Shown here piece after piece: positions 42,131 to 50,582 of a DNA stretch of 64,000 nucleotides. A program made the position numbers and the translations under genes. The stretch's first letter is position 1. The number at the start of each line of letters is the position of its first letter. The DNA is from JBHFEI01 sp041928815 (lineage in GTDB: Bacteria; Pseudomonadota; Alphaproteobacteria; Rhizobiales; Rhizobiaceae), in contig NZ_JBHFEI010000014.1 in the NCBI RefSeq assembly GCF_041928815.1, positions 1 to 64,000 on the forward strand. The letters are read 5' to 3'. The notes below the pieces were generated by a model. It did no database searches. It was not told where the DNA came from and worked only from the letters and a program-made list of their open reading frames with translations.

Positions 42131-43669
42131 TCAGGCGCGCGCGGCGAGATCGGCAACGCCGACGATGCCGGCCTCGGCGCCGAGCGCCGCCGGCAGGACG
42201 TCGGGACGCAAGTGACCGGGCAGGAGCGCCAGCCGCTCCGACACCCGTTCGAGAAAGCCCGGCGCCAGCCCGATGCCGCCGCCGATGACGATGCGCCCGA
42301 CATCGAGCGTCAGCCGGATGTTGCGGCAGAGGCCGGCGATGCGGGCGGCGCTGTCGTCGAGGATCGCCGCCGCCCAGGCCGCCCCCGCGCCGGCGGCGGT
42401 GAAGACCGCCTTCGCATCGGCGGGATGGCCGGCGCGTGCGGCGCTGTCGGCGATGAAGCGGCCGCTGGCGCCGTCCTCGAAACGACACTCCGGACCGCCC
42501 GTCTGGCCGAAATGGCCGGAAAGCCCCCGCCTGAGCCGTCCGTCAAGGACGATGCCGCCGCCGATGCCGGTCGAGACGGTGAGGAAGACCAGGTCGCGCG
42601 CGCCGCGCCCCGCGCCGTGGCGGTGTTCGCCCCAGGCGGCCGCCTGCGCATCGTTCAGCGCCGTCACCGGCAGGCCGGGAAAGAGGCCGCGCGCGCTGTC
42701 GACGAGCGGGAACCCCTCGGGGACCGGCAGCGTGCCGGGATTGAGCGCCGACCACGCGCCATCGCGCACGACCCCGGTGACGGCGAGGCCGACGCCGCCG
42801 ATCTCCGGCGCGCCCCAGCCGTGATAAAGGTCGCGCGCGGCTTTCAGCCAGGTTTCGGGCCGGGCGGCGCGGTCGGTGGCGATCACCTGCGAGGAGAGCA
42901 CGGCGGCGCCCCTGACCAGCGCGACCAGCGTCTTGGTGCCGCCGAGGTCGATCGCCAGCGACGGCGCGGCGTTGTCGGCGCGCCAGCCCTGCCGCGCCGC
43001 GTCGAGGAACCAGCCGGTCGCGTGTTCCGTCCGCGTGATCGCCGAGCCGACGACGACGGCGAAGGCGCCGGCCTCGGCCGCGTCGCGCGCATCCTGCGGC
43101 ACCTTCAGCCGGCCTTCCGCGATGACATGGGGCGTGAGCGCGCGCATCGCCTGGACCAGCGCGAGGTCGGGGTCTTCCGGCACCGGCCCGTCGGTATAGC
43201 CCGACAGCGTCGTGCCGACATAGGCCACGCCGAGCGCCAGTGCGCGCTCCGCGTCGGCAAGGGTCGCGCAGTCGGCCATGGCGAGGCGGCCGCGGCGGCG
43301 GATGGCGGCGACGAGATCCCCGACCGTTGCCGGGCGCACCCGGTCGGTGGCATCGATGGCGATGATGTCGGCGCCGGCATCGGCGAGCGCCTCGACATCG
43401 GCGACGAAGGGCGTGATGCGAACGGGACTGTCGTCGAGGTCGCGCTTGACGATGCCGATGACGGGGACGGCGACGGCGGCGCGCACCGCCGCGACATAGC
43501 GCACGGATTCGATGCGCACGGCGCAGGCCCCGGCGGCGACGGCGGCGCGGGCGAAGCCCACGACGAACTCGGCCGTGTCGGTCGGCCCGTCCGGCACCGG
43601 TTGGCACGACACGATCAGGCCGTGCCTGAGAAGATCCCGATCAAGGGGCGTCGTGCCGTCCGGTGCCAT
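42131..43669 (-). CDS. Fused NanE epimerase and ROK kinase (NanK-like)
   Basis: The 512-residue protein joins an N-acetylmannosamine-6-phosphate 2-epimerase domain (residues 1 to about 228) to a ROK kinase domain (about 235-512). The epimerase active-site lysine is Lys75 in VIGIVKRD and the acid Glu185 in HVIAEGRL. The kinase has AIDLGGTKT (239-247), the catalytic base Asp340 in TALNDAQAAAW, and His386 in LSGHFG. The ROK zinc motif (CxCGxxGCxE) is missing: the segment GPECRFEDGASG keeps one cysteine. Together the domains would convert ManNAc via ManNAc-6-P to GlcNAc-6-P. No NanA, NagA or NagB gene is seen. An AGGACAGGAC site precedes the start, eight bases after the IclR gene. Confidence 0.9.
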   Translation of the reverse strand: MAPDGTTPLDRDLLRHGLIVSCQPVPDGPTDTAEFVVGFARAAVAAGACAVRIESVRYVAAVRAAVAVPVIGIVKRDLDDSPVRITPFVADVEALADAGADIIAIDATDRVRPATVGDLVAAIRRRGRLAMADCATLADAERALALGVAYVGTTLSGYTDGPVPEDPDLALVQAMRALTPHVIAEGRLKVPQDARDAAEAGAFAVVVGSAITRTEHATGWFLDAARQGWRADNAAPSLAIDLGGTKTLVALVRGAAVLSSQVIATDRAARPETWLKAARDLYHGWGAPEIGGVGLAVTGVVRDGAWSALNPGTLPVPEGFPLVDSARGLFPGLPVTALNDAQAAAWGEHRHGAGRGARDLVFLTVSTGIGGGIVLDGRLRRGLSGHFGQTGGPECRFEDGASGRFIADSAARAGHPADAKAVFTAAGAGAAWAAAILDDSAARIAGLCRNIRLTLDVGRIVIGGGIGLAPGFLERVSERLALLPGHLRPDVLPAALGAEAGIVGVADLAARA

Positions 43670-43677
43670 GTCCTGTC

Positions 43678-44469
43678 CTATTGCTGTCGCACGCGCGTCG
43701 AGAGCCGCGTCGACATGCGGGCGCAGGCCGCCTTGAGCACGGCGAGCGTCTCCTGGTGCCGGCTGACGCGGATGTGCCGGTTGATGTAGGCGATGATGAC
43801 GGAGGCGACCGCATTGCCGTCGGCGCCGATCACCGGGCAGCAGATGTCGGTGATGCCGACGAGGTCGCGGCTGTCGTGCAGCTCGTGGCCGCGGGCGCGG
43901 ATCGCCTGGAGCTGACGGCCGAGCTGCACCCGGTCGATCGGCGCGGGCGCATGCAGCTCGGCCTCGTCGATCAGCTTCCTCGCCGCCGCCTCCGACTGGA
44001 AGGCGAGGATCACCTGTCCCGAGGTGGCGTCGGTCGAGAGCCGTCCGTAGCCGAGGCGCAGCGTCAGCGACATGTCCTCGCCGCCGGGCACCGCCGCCGT
44101 CACCACGGTGAAGCCGCGATGGATGACGACGAGATGGGGCGACTGCCGGCTCTCCTCGGCGATGCGCGAAAGTTCCGGCATCGCCACCGTCATCAGGTCC
44201 TGCGCCGTCGGCGTGTGCAGGCCGAGCTTGAACAGCCGGTCGGTGAGCGTGAAGGCGTCGGTCTCCGGGTCGCGCTCGATGTAGCGCCGCTCCTGCAGCG
44301 CCACCAGCATGCGGAAGATCTCGTTCTTCGAGCGGCCAAGCCGGTCGGCGATCGCCTTCATCGTCAGCGGCGCGTTCGCCTCCGCAAGCAGTTCCAGCAC
44401 TTCGAGGCCCTTGGTCAGGGCCGGCGCGGAATAGGACGGTTTCCCCGTGTCGTTCGTGTCGTTGCTCAT
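43678..44469 (-). CDS. IclR-family transcriptional regulator
   Basis: A 263-residue regulator with an N-terminal winged helix (about 15-75; ALTKGLEVLELLAEANAPLTM, RLGRSKNEIFRMLVAL) and the IclR effector domain (about 85-255; SGQVILAF, GITDICCPVIGADG). It heads the minus-strand unit with NanE-ROK, SDR and M20 peptidase and is divergent from the DoeB-like gene. The 150-base gap holds a GTTTCATATTCGAAC site that matches a palindromic site in front of the GMC-RidA gene. Confidence 0.93.
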   Translation of the reverse strand: MSNDTNDTGKPSYSAPALTKGLEVLELLAEANAPLTMKAIADRLGRSKNEIFRMLVALQERRYIERDPETDAFTLTDRLFKLGLHTPTAQDLMTVAMPELSRIAEESRQSPHLVVIHRGFTVVTAAVPGGEDMSLTLRLGYGRLSTDATSGQVILAFQSEAAARKLIDEAELHAPAPIDRVQLGRQLQAIRARGHELHDSRDLVGITDICCPVIGADGNAVASVIIAYINRHIRVSRHQETLAVLKAACARMSTRLSTRVRQQ

Positions 44470-44545
44470 GCGTCGCAGCCTCCGTTGCGAGCTGAACCAT
44501 AGAGAAGGGAGCGGCGACTTGTCATCGGGGTTCCGGGCTGCGTTC

Positions 44546-44560
44546 GTTTCATATTCGAAC
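44546..44560. promoter_or_regulatory. IclR-type operator candidate in divergent promoter
   Basis: GTTTCATATTCGAAC lies between the IclR gene and the DoeB-like gene. A TTGACA box follows at once (44561-44566), and an AT-rich TATATAAAA follows. The word matches GTTTCATATGCAAAT in the palindrome at 8315-8347 at 11 of the first 15 bases. Confidence 0.5.
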
Positions 44561-44619
44561 TTGACACCATATATAAAACCGTCATGATGCCTCCGACAAG
44601 AAGAAATTCAGTGGGAACG

Positions 44620-45696
44620 ATGACAAATCCAACGGTCGTCACATCTGAAAGCCAGGGCCGCGCCCGCCTCGCGCCGCGCCGCAACAGCGTCTTCAGCGCC
44701 GTCGACCTCGACCGTCCGGGCAAGCAGATCGGCACGTTCTCCGTGCCGCAGTCGCCGCATGACGACGCCTGGGGCGCGGTGCAGGTGCCGCTCGCCGTCA
44801 TCAAGAACGGCGAAGGCCCGACGATCCTGATCGAGGCCGGCAACCACGGCGACGAATATGAGGGGCCGATCGCGCTCGGCGAGCTCTTGCGCGAGATCGA
44901 TCCGTCCGAGGTCTCCGGCCGCATCATCGCCATCCCTGCGATCAACATCCGCGCCGTCGAGGCCGGCACGCGCACCTCGCCCGTCGACGGGCTCAACTTC
45001 AACCGCACCTTTCCCGGCGACTTCAACGGCACGCTGACCGAGCAGATCGCCGCCTATGTCAACGACTGCCTGTTTCCGGTCTCCGACTATTTCCTCGATC
45101 TCCATTCCGGCGGGTCGTCCCTGATGATCCTCCCAAGCGCCATCATCGAGCCCTCCCCGACGCCCGAGGGACACCGCCGGAACATCGCCGCCACGCTCGC
45201 CTTCGGCGCGCCGACCGTCGTCATGGTCGACAATCTGGGGGAAACGCGCACCTCGACCGCCGCGGCCAACCTGCAGGGGCTGGTCGTGATCGGCAGCGAG
45301 ATGGCCGGCGGCGGCCTCGTCAGCCCCGAGGCGCTCGAAATCTGCCGGCGCGGCATCCGCAACGTGCTGAAACATGCCGGCATCCTGAAGGGCGAGCCGG
45401 AGATTGTGCCCGAGGCCAATGCCCGCGTGCTCACTGTGCCCGGGGCCAAGGCCTATGTCGTCTCCGACGAGGACGGCGTGTTCGAACCGGTGAGCCCGCT
45501 CGGGGCGATGGTCAAGGCGGGCGACGTCGCCGGCCGCATCCATTTCCTGCGCCAGCCCGCCCGCGAACCGGTGACGCTCACCCATCCGATCGACGGCATC
45601 GTCTTCGCCAAGCGCCAGCCCGGACGCGTGCGTCCCGGCAATTGCTGCTTCGTGCTCGCCGTCGACTATCCGGAGGCGCTCGCCGATGGGATTTGA
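44620..45696 (+). CDS. DoeB-like succinylglutamate desuccinylase/aspartoacylase-family deacylase
   Basis: A 358-residue zinc-dependent deacylase of the AstE/AspA family. The zinc site is in EAGNHGDEYEGP (HxxE, about 80-88) and LDLHSGG (about 158). The whole frame resembles DoeB, the N-alpha-acetyl-diaminobutyrate deacetylase of ectoine breakdown: DDAWGAVQVPLAVIKNGEGP, AGTRTSP and FNRTFPG. Start: MTNPTVV at 44620 with a GGGAACG site; earlier in-frame ATGs at 44584/44587 lack a ribosome site. The dehydratase-like gene overlaps its 3' end by 11 bases. No ectoine hydrolase (DoeA) gene is nearby, so the true substrate may be another N-acyl diamine or amino acid. Confidence 0.88.
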   Translation: MTNPTVVTSESQGRARLAPRRNSVFSAVDLDRPGKQIGTFSVPQSPHDDAWGAVQVPLAVIKNGEGPTILIEAGNHGDEYEGPIALGELLREIDPSEVSGRIIAIPAINIRAVEAGTRTSPVDGLNFNRTFPGDFNGTLTEQIAAYVNDCLFPVSDYFLDLHSGGSSLMILPSAIIEPSPTPEGHRRNIAATLAFGAPTVVMVDNLGETRTSTAAANLQGLVVIGSEMAGGGLVSPEALEICRRGIRNVLKHAGILKGEPEIVPEANARVLTVPGAKAYVVSDEDGVFEPVSPLGAMVKAGDVAGRIHFLRQPAREPVTLTHPIDGIVFAKRQPGRVRPGNCCFVLAVDYPEALADGI

Positions 45697-46624
45697 GGAT
45701 ATCGCCGCCGCCGCCGAGCGCATCCGGCCTTTCGTGCGTCGAACCCCGGTTCTGAAGCTCGACCATTGTTCCGGCTTCGACCTTCGCAACGACGTCCACC
45801 TGAAGCTCGAATGCCTGCAGGTCAGCGGCTCCTTCAAGATCCGAGGCGCCACCAACCGGGTGACGTCGCTGCCGCCCGAGGCCATCGCGACGGGCCTCGT
45901 CGCCGCTTCCGGGGGCAATCACGGCCTCGCCACCGCCTATGTGGCGCGGCAGGCCGGCGTGCCGGCGACGATCTTCCTGCCGACGAACGCCAGCCCGATC
46001 AAGGCCGAGAAGCTTGCGAGATGGGGCGCCGACGTGCGCCATGCCGGCGCGGTCTGGGACGAGGCGCACGAGGCCGCGCTTGCCTTCGCCGAAGACCGCG
46101 GCGCCTTCTACCTGCATCCCTTCGCCGACGACGCCATCGTCGCCGGCCAGGGCACGGTCGGCATCGAGATGGTCGAGCAGATCCCGGATGCCGATCTCTA
46201 CATCGTCGCCATCGGCGGCGGCGGGCTGATCACCGGCCTGTCGCAGGTGGTCAAGCATCTGAAGCCGCAGGCCCGCGTCGTCGGCGTCGAGCCGGTCGGC
46301 TCGCCGACGCTCCACGCCTCGTTTGCCGCCGGCCATGTCGTGCGCCTACCGCAGGTGACGACCAGGGTCGCCACCATGGCCTGCGGCCGCACCGACGCGC
46401 GCATCTACGAGACGGCGCGACGGCATGTCGACGAGATCGTGCTGATCGAGGACGCCGACATGCAGAGGGCGGCCGACCTTCTCTGGTTCGAGTTCGGCAT
46501 CGCGGCCGACCTCAGCGGCGCGGCGTCGCTGGCGGCCCTGATGGCGGGAGCGGTGATGCCCGAACCAGGCGCCCGCATCGCCGGCCTCGTCTGCGGTGCC
46601 GGGACCGACGCGCTCGCCGCCTGA
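45686..46624 (+). CDS. Threonine/serine dehydratase-like PLP enzyme
   Basis: A 312-residue fold-type II PLP enzyme. The PLP lysine is in QVSGSFKIRGA (about 53) and the phosphate loop in ASGGNHGLATAYVA; AIGGGGLITG lies near residue 175. There is no ACT domain, so it is of the catabolic/serine-racemase size. It eliminates ammonia from a beta-hydroxy-amino acid. In ectoine clusters a similar gene (eutB) stands near the DoeB homologue (eutE), which fits the pairing here. Hydroxy-diaminobutyrate, threonine, serine or beta-hydroxyaspartate are all possible substrates. Confidence 0.9.
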   Translation: MGFEDIAAAAERIRPFVRRTPVLKLDHCSGFDLRNDVHLKLECLQVSGSFKIRGATNRVTSLPPEAIATGLVAASGGNHGLATAYVARQAGVPATIFLPTNASPIKAEKLARWGADVRHAGAVWDEAHEAALAFAEDRGAFYLHPFADDAIVAGQGTVGIEMVEQIPDADLYIVAIGGGGLITGLSQVVKHLKPQARVVGVEPVGSPTLHASFAAGHVVRLPQVTTRVATMACGRTDARIYETARRHVDEIVLIEDADMQRAADLLWFEFGIAADLSGAASLAALMAGAVMPEPGARIAGLVCGAGTDALAA

Positions 46625-46730
46625 AACGCCTTAACCCCGGCGCGGCTTGCGCGCCGGTGCTGCGGCCGCCCGTCCTCGCTGGGGGGACCGGCGTCCGGAC
46701 AAGATCAAGAAGAGGCGAACAATCGCCCGA

Positions 46731-46752
46731 CCTTTTCAAAAGTGTCAAAAGG
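46731..46752. promoter_or_regulatory. Imperfect palindrome before the ribose-type ABC operon
   Basis: CCTTTT (46731-46736) and AAAAGG (46747-46752) form the ends of a 22-base imperfect palindrome, 28 bases upstream of the binding-protein start. A short GCCCC-CGA-GGGGC hairpin (46752-46764) abuts the ribosome site. Either could control expression. Confidence 0.3.
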
Positions 46753-46779
46753 CCCCCGAGGGGCAGAGGAGAACTGAAC

Positions 46780-47802
46780 ATGCGCAACATTCTGAAGACA
46801 TCCGTCGCCCTTCTGGCGCTGGCGATCGCCACCCCCTCCATGGCTCAGGAGAAGGTGCTCGGCCTCGCCGCCATCGACCTGCAGAATTCCTTCTTCGTCC
46901 GCATGAAGGAAGCCGGCGACGTCGCCACCTCCGACTATGGCGTCAAGGCCACCTGGCAGAGCGCCGAGGGCAGCCTCGAAAAGCAGGTCGGCATCATCGA
47001 GAACTTCATCAACCAGGGCGTCAGCGCCATCCTGATCGACCCGATCGACAAGAACGCCGTCGTTCCCGTGATCCAGAAGGCGACGGCCGCCGGCATCCCG
47101 GTCATCACCATGGGCAACAAGGTCGAGGCCGGCGAGAACTATTCGACGCTCTATCCGGACTACGAGAACATGTCGATGGTCGCCCGCGCCATCGGTGCCT
47201 CGCTCGGCGGCGAGGGCGAGGTGGCGCTGCTGGTCGGTTCGCGCGGCAACTTCGTCTCCGACACGCGCGAGAAGGGCTTCCTCGACACGCTCGCCAAGGA
47301 ATATCCGAAGATCAAGGTCGTCGGCATCGAGCCGACCAACTGGGACGCCGCCAAGGCGACCAACGCCGCGCAGACCTGGCTTACCACCTATCCGGACCTG
47401 AAGGCGATCGCCTGCATCTCCGACAGCCTGTGCCTTGCCGCCGACAGCGTCGCCAGCACCATGGGCACGGACCTGATCTATGGCGGCTATGACGGCGACG
47501 CCGAGATGAAGGAGCTGATCGACAGCGGCAAGATGGTCATCGACGTGCTGACCGGCGCCTACCGCGTCGGCTACTGGAACATCGCGGTCGCCGCCCGCCT
47601 CGCCAATGGCGAGACCGGCATGCCGAAGGACCTCTACATGCCGACCTACTTCATCACCTCGGACGCGACTGCCGAGAAGCTGAAGGCCGCCGGCGTCACC
47701 TTCGACTATATCTCCACCGAGAAGGCGGCCGTCGAGGCGAAGAACTACACCGAGCAGCTCGGGCCGAAGCTGCCGGCGAGCGCCATGACCGCCGGCAAGT
47801 AA
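46780..47802 (+). CDS. Ribose-type ABC transporter, periplasmic binding protein
   Basis: A 340-residue class-I sugar-binding protein (RbsB/peripla_BP_4 type) with a Sec signal (MRNILKTSVALLALAIATPSMAQ, cleavage about residue 22). The mature part begins EKVLGLAAIDLQNSFFVRMK; GVSAILIDPIDKNAVVPVIQKATAAG and YGGYDGDAEM are hinge and sugar-site landmarks. It has a strong AGAGGAG ribosome site. It heads the operon to 54910. It shows no homology in layout to the MalE-type proteins elsewhere in the window. Pentose, polyol or inositol-like ligands are usual for the family. Confidence 0.93.
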   Translation: MRNILKTSVALLALAIATPSMAQEKVLGLAAIDLQNSFFVRMKEAGDVATSDYGVKATWQSAEGSLEKQVGIIENFINQGVSAILIDPIDKNAVVPVIQKATAAGIPVITMGNKVEAGENYSTLYPDYENMSMVARAIGASLGGEGEVALLVGSRGNFVSDTREKGFLDTLAKEYPKIKVVGIEPTNWDAAKATNAAQTWLTTYPDLKAIACISDSLCLAADSVASTMGTDLIYGGYDGDAEMKELIDSGKMVIDVLTGAYRVGYWNIAVAARLANGETGMPKDLYMPTYFITSDATAEKLKAAGVTFDYISTEKAAVEAKNYTEQLGPKLPASAMTAGK

Positions 47803-47816
47803 ATCCGGCGGCGCGG

Positions 47817-47840
47817 CCGGCGCGGCGTGTCCCGCGCCGG
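47817..47840 (+). terminator. Stem-loop after the binding-protein gene
   Basis: CCGGCGCGG (47817-47825) pairs with CCGCGCCGG (47832-47840) around a six-base loop, 14 bases after the stop. No T-run follows, so partial termination or mRNA protection is likely, as after the other two binding-protein genes with gaps. Confidence 0.5.
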
Positions 47841-48025
47841 CGCCTGCCGTCGGGTCGCCCGGCGCCGGCCCGGCTAGGGAGCGGCGGGCGATTGTCCTTG
47901 ACGTCCGCACGGTTCATCCCGAACCTCTCCGGGCTCCGGATCTCCTTGTTTCCGCCCGCCGCTTCGCGACAATCGGTTGTCGCGTTCTCCCGGCAGGCGC
48001 CAACGTCCAGAAGAGGCGGCCGATC

Positions 48026-50572
48026 ATGTCGCAGTCATTGACCTCAACGCTCCTTCGCCGCAACGAGCCGGTGCTCGTCGTCGTGCTGGCGGTTGCCGTC
48101 GCCGTCTTCGGCTGGATCGATCCGCTTTTCCTGACGGCCGGCAATTTCGTCTCGATCGCGCAGCAGAGCGCCGTCATCGCGCTCGTCGCCTTCGCCATGA
48201 CCGCGGTGATCATCGCCCGCGGCATCGACATCTCCGTCGGCGCCGCGCTCGCCTTTTCCGGCGTTTCCGCCGGCCTCGTCTTCGCCGCGACCGGCTCGGC
48301 CGTGCTCTCGCTCGCCGCCGCCATCCTCAGCGGCGCGGCGATCGGCCTCCTGAACGGCCTGCTGATCGGCATGGCCGGCATCTCGCCCTTCATCGCCACG
48401 CTCGCCACCATGGCGTTCGCGCGCGGCCTGTCGCTCAGCCTCTCGGGCGCCTCCAGCATCGCGATCGCCGATCCGGTCGTGCTCTTTGCCGGCAGCGCCT
48501 CGATCGGCCTGTTGCCCGCCTCCGTCGTCATCGCGCTTCTCTGCCTCGTCCTCTGGTGGTTCGTGCTGAAGCGCACCGTCTACGGCCGCTGGATCTATGC
48601 CGTCGGCGGCAATGCCGACGCGGCGCGGGCCTCGATGGTGCCGGTCGAATGGGTGCGCATCTCGGTCTATCTGATCGCCGGCGCCACGGCCGGGCTCGGC
48701 GCCATCCTGACGATCGGCCGTCTCGGCTCGGCCCAGCCGCTCGCCGGCACCGGCCTCGAATTCACCGCGATCACCGCGGCGATCGTCGGCGGCACGAAGC
48801 TTTCCGGCGGCAAGGGTTCGATCTGGGGCACGGCGATCGGCGCGCTGCTGCTCGGCGTCATCAACACCGGCCTGTCCTTCCTGCAGGTGCCGCAGATCTA
48901 TATCTACTACATCACCGGCGCGCTGATCCTCGTCGCGGTGCTGACCAGCCAGCCGGAAAGCGTCAAGGCGCTGTTTCGCGGCCATCGCCGCAAGGCGCCG
49001 GTCGCCGCCGACGCTCCCGCCCCGCCGGCGAAGGGCGGCCACAGCCTGGTCCTCAACGGCATCGGCAAGACCTTTCCCGGCGTCAAGGCGCTGGACGGCG
49101 TCTCCTTCTCGGTCGCCCCCGGCGATGTCGTGGCGCTTGCCGGCGAGAACGGCGCCGGCAAGTCGACGCTGGTGAAGTGCATCTCCGGCCTTTACCGCCC
49201 CGACGAGGGCGAGATCGTCATCGACGGCAAGGTCGCCGATTTCCATTCGCCCAACGACGCGCGCGGCATCAGCGTCATCCACCAGCATTTCAGCCTGTCG
49301 CCCGACCTGACGGTGGCGGAAAACCTCTTCGTCGGCCGCGAGCCCCGCACCCGCCTCGGCCTGCTCGACCGCGCGCGCATGCGCCGGGAGGCGCGCGCGA
49401 TCCTCGCCGAACTCGCGCTCGACATCGACGTCGACGCGGAGCTGCGCACGCTCTCGGTCGGCCGCCAGCAGATGGTCGAGATCGCCCGCGCCGTGCTCGC
49501 CGACGCCTGGTTCTTCGTCATGGACGAGCCGACCAGCGCGCTTTCCAACCGCGAGCGCGACCATCTCTACGAGCTGATCGGCACGCTGAAGGCCCGCGGT
49601 GCCGCCATCCTCTACATCTCCCACAAGATGGAGGAGATCTTCACCCAGTGTAACCGCGTCGTGGTCCTGCGCGACGGCAGGTTCATCGGCGAGCGCGAGA
49701 CGGCGGCGACCAGCGAGGCCGAGATCGTCTCGATGATGGTCGGCCGCGACGTCGGCGACATCTTCCCCCATGTCGACGCCACTGTCCGCGAGGCGGCGGT
49801 CGAGGTTGCCGGCATCGGCAACGGCCGGCTGCTCAAATCCGCCTCGCTCACCGTGCATCGCGGCGAGATCGTCGCGCTTGCCGGGCTGATGGGCAGCGGC
49901 CGCTCCGAGGTGCTCAGGCTGATCGCCGGGCTGGAGGCGCCCGAGCGCGGCGCGATCCGCATCTTCGGCACCGAGCAGCAGGGCGGCGACGTCAAGGCCG
50001 CCAACCGCGCCGGCATCGTCTACATCCCCGAGGACCGCCATCTCGAAGGCTTCGTCGGCACCATGTCGATCCGCGACAATCTCTCGCTCGCCTGGATCCG
50101 CGGCAACAGCCCCTTCGGCATCGTCTCGCCGCGCCGCATCACCGCGCTGTCGAGGGAACTGATCGCCTCGCTCGGCGTGCGGCCCGCCCAGCCGGAGAAG
50201 GCGACGATCGAGCTGTCCGGCGGCAACCAGCAGAAGGTCGTCATCGGCAAATGGCTGGCGACGAAGCCGAGGATCATCCTGCTCGACGAGCCGACGCGCG
50301 GCGTCGACGTCGGGGCGAAGTCCGAGCTGCACCACCTGATCGCAAGGCTGAAGCAGGAGGGCGCCGCCATCCTGATGGTGTCGAGCGAACTGCCGGAAGT
50401 GCTCGGCGTCGCCGACCGCATCGTCGTCATGCGCGAGGGCCGCTCGGTCGGGGAACTCGCGCGCGGCGCCTCCGAGGAAGACGTGATGGCACTCGCCTTC
50501 GGCGAACGCGCCGCCCCGCCCCCGCCGCCGCCATCGAACGGCGCCCGGCTGCAGCCGCAGCCGGCACAATGA
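48026..50572 (+). CDS. Ribose-type ABC permease fused to duplicated ATPase (RbsC-RbsA fusion)
   Basis: One 848-residue frame combines an RbsC-type permease (residues 1 to about 320; GIDISVGAALAFSGVS and GTGLEFTAITAAIVGGTKLSGG are family signatures) with a complete RbsA-type double ATPase. The linker is about 322-345 (RRKAPVAADAPAPPAKGG). First nucleotide domain: Walker A GENGAGKST, LSVGRQQMVEIAR, FVMDEPTSAL. Second: degenerate GLMGSGRSE, LSGGNQQKV, LLDEPTRGVDVG. The C-terminus is proline-rich. In most systems RbsA and RbsC are separate. A second permease gene at 51619 would supply the partner subunit. Confidence 0.92.
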   Translation: MSQSLTSTLLRRNEPVLVVVLAVAVAVFGWIDPLFLTAGNFVSIAQQSAVIALVAFAMTAVIIARGIDISVGAALAFSGVSAGLVFAATGSAVLSLAAAILSGAAIGLLNGLLIGMAGISPFIATLATMAFARGLSLSLSGASSIAIADPVVLFAGSASIGLLPASVVIALLCLVLWWFVLKRTVYGRWIYAVGGNADAARASMVPVEWVRISVYLIAGATAGLGAILTIGRLGSAQPLAGTGLEFTAITAAIVGGTKLSGGKGSIWGTAIGALLLGVINTGLSFLQVPQIYIYYITGALILVAVLTSQPESVKALFRGHRRKAPVAADAPAPPAKGGHSLVLNGIGKTFPGVKALDGVSFSVAPGDVVALAGENGAGKSTLVKCISGLYRPDEGEIVIDGKVADFHSPNDARGISVIHQHFSLSPDLTVAENLFVGREPRTRLGLLDRARMRREARAILAELALDIDVDAELRTLSVGRQQMVEIARAVLADAWFFVMDEPTSALSNRERDHLYELIGTLKARGAAILYISHKMEEIFTQCNRVVVLRDGRFIGERETAATSEAEIVSMMVGRDVGDIFPHVDATVREAAVEVAGIGNGRLLKSASLTVHRGEIVALAGLMGSGRSEVLRLIAGLEAPERGAIRIFGTEQQGGDVKAANRAGIVYIPEDRHLEGFVGTMSIRDNLSLAWIRGNSPFGIVSPRRITALSRELIASLGVRPAQPEKATIELSGGNQQKVVIGKWLATKPRIILLDEPTRGVDVGAKSELHHLIARLKQEGAAILMVSSELPEVLGVADRIVVMREGRSVGELARGASEEDVMALAFGERAAPPPPPPSNGARLQPQPAQ

Positions 50573-50582
50573 GGAGAACGCC

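Noticed and set aside
42131..43669. Complete sialic acid catabolic operon
   Set aside because: NanE and NanK-like domains are present, but NanA lyase, NagA, NagB and a sialic acid transporter are not.
42131..44500. Possible IclR-NanE-ROK triple fusion
   Set aside because: The IclR gene (43678-44469) is in another frame. The upstream extension of the NanE frame is low-complexity antisense-like sequence, and a good ribosome site marks the start at 43669.
44620..46624. Ectoine degradation operon
   Set aside because: Only DoeB-like and EutB-like genes are present; ectoine hydrolase, the ectoine transporter and the AsnC-type regulator are missing.
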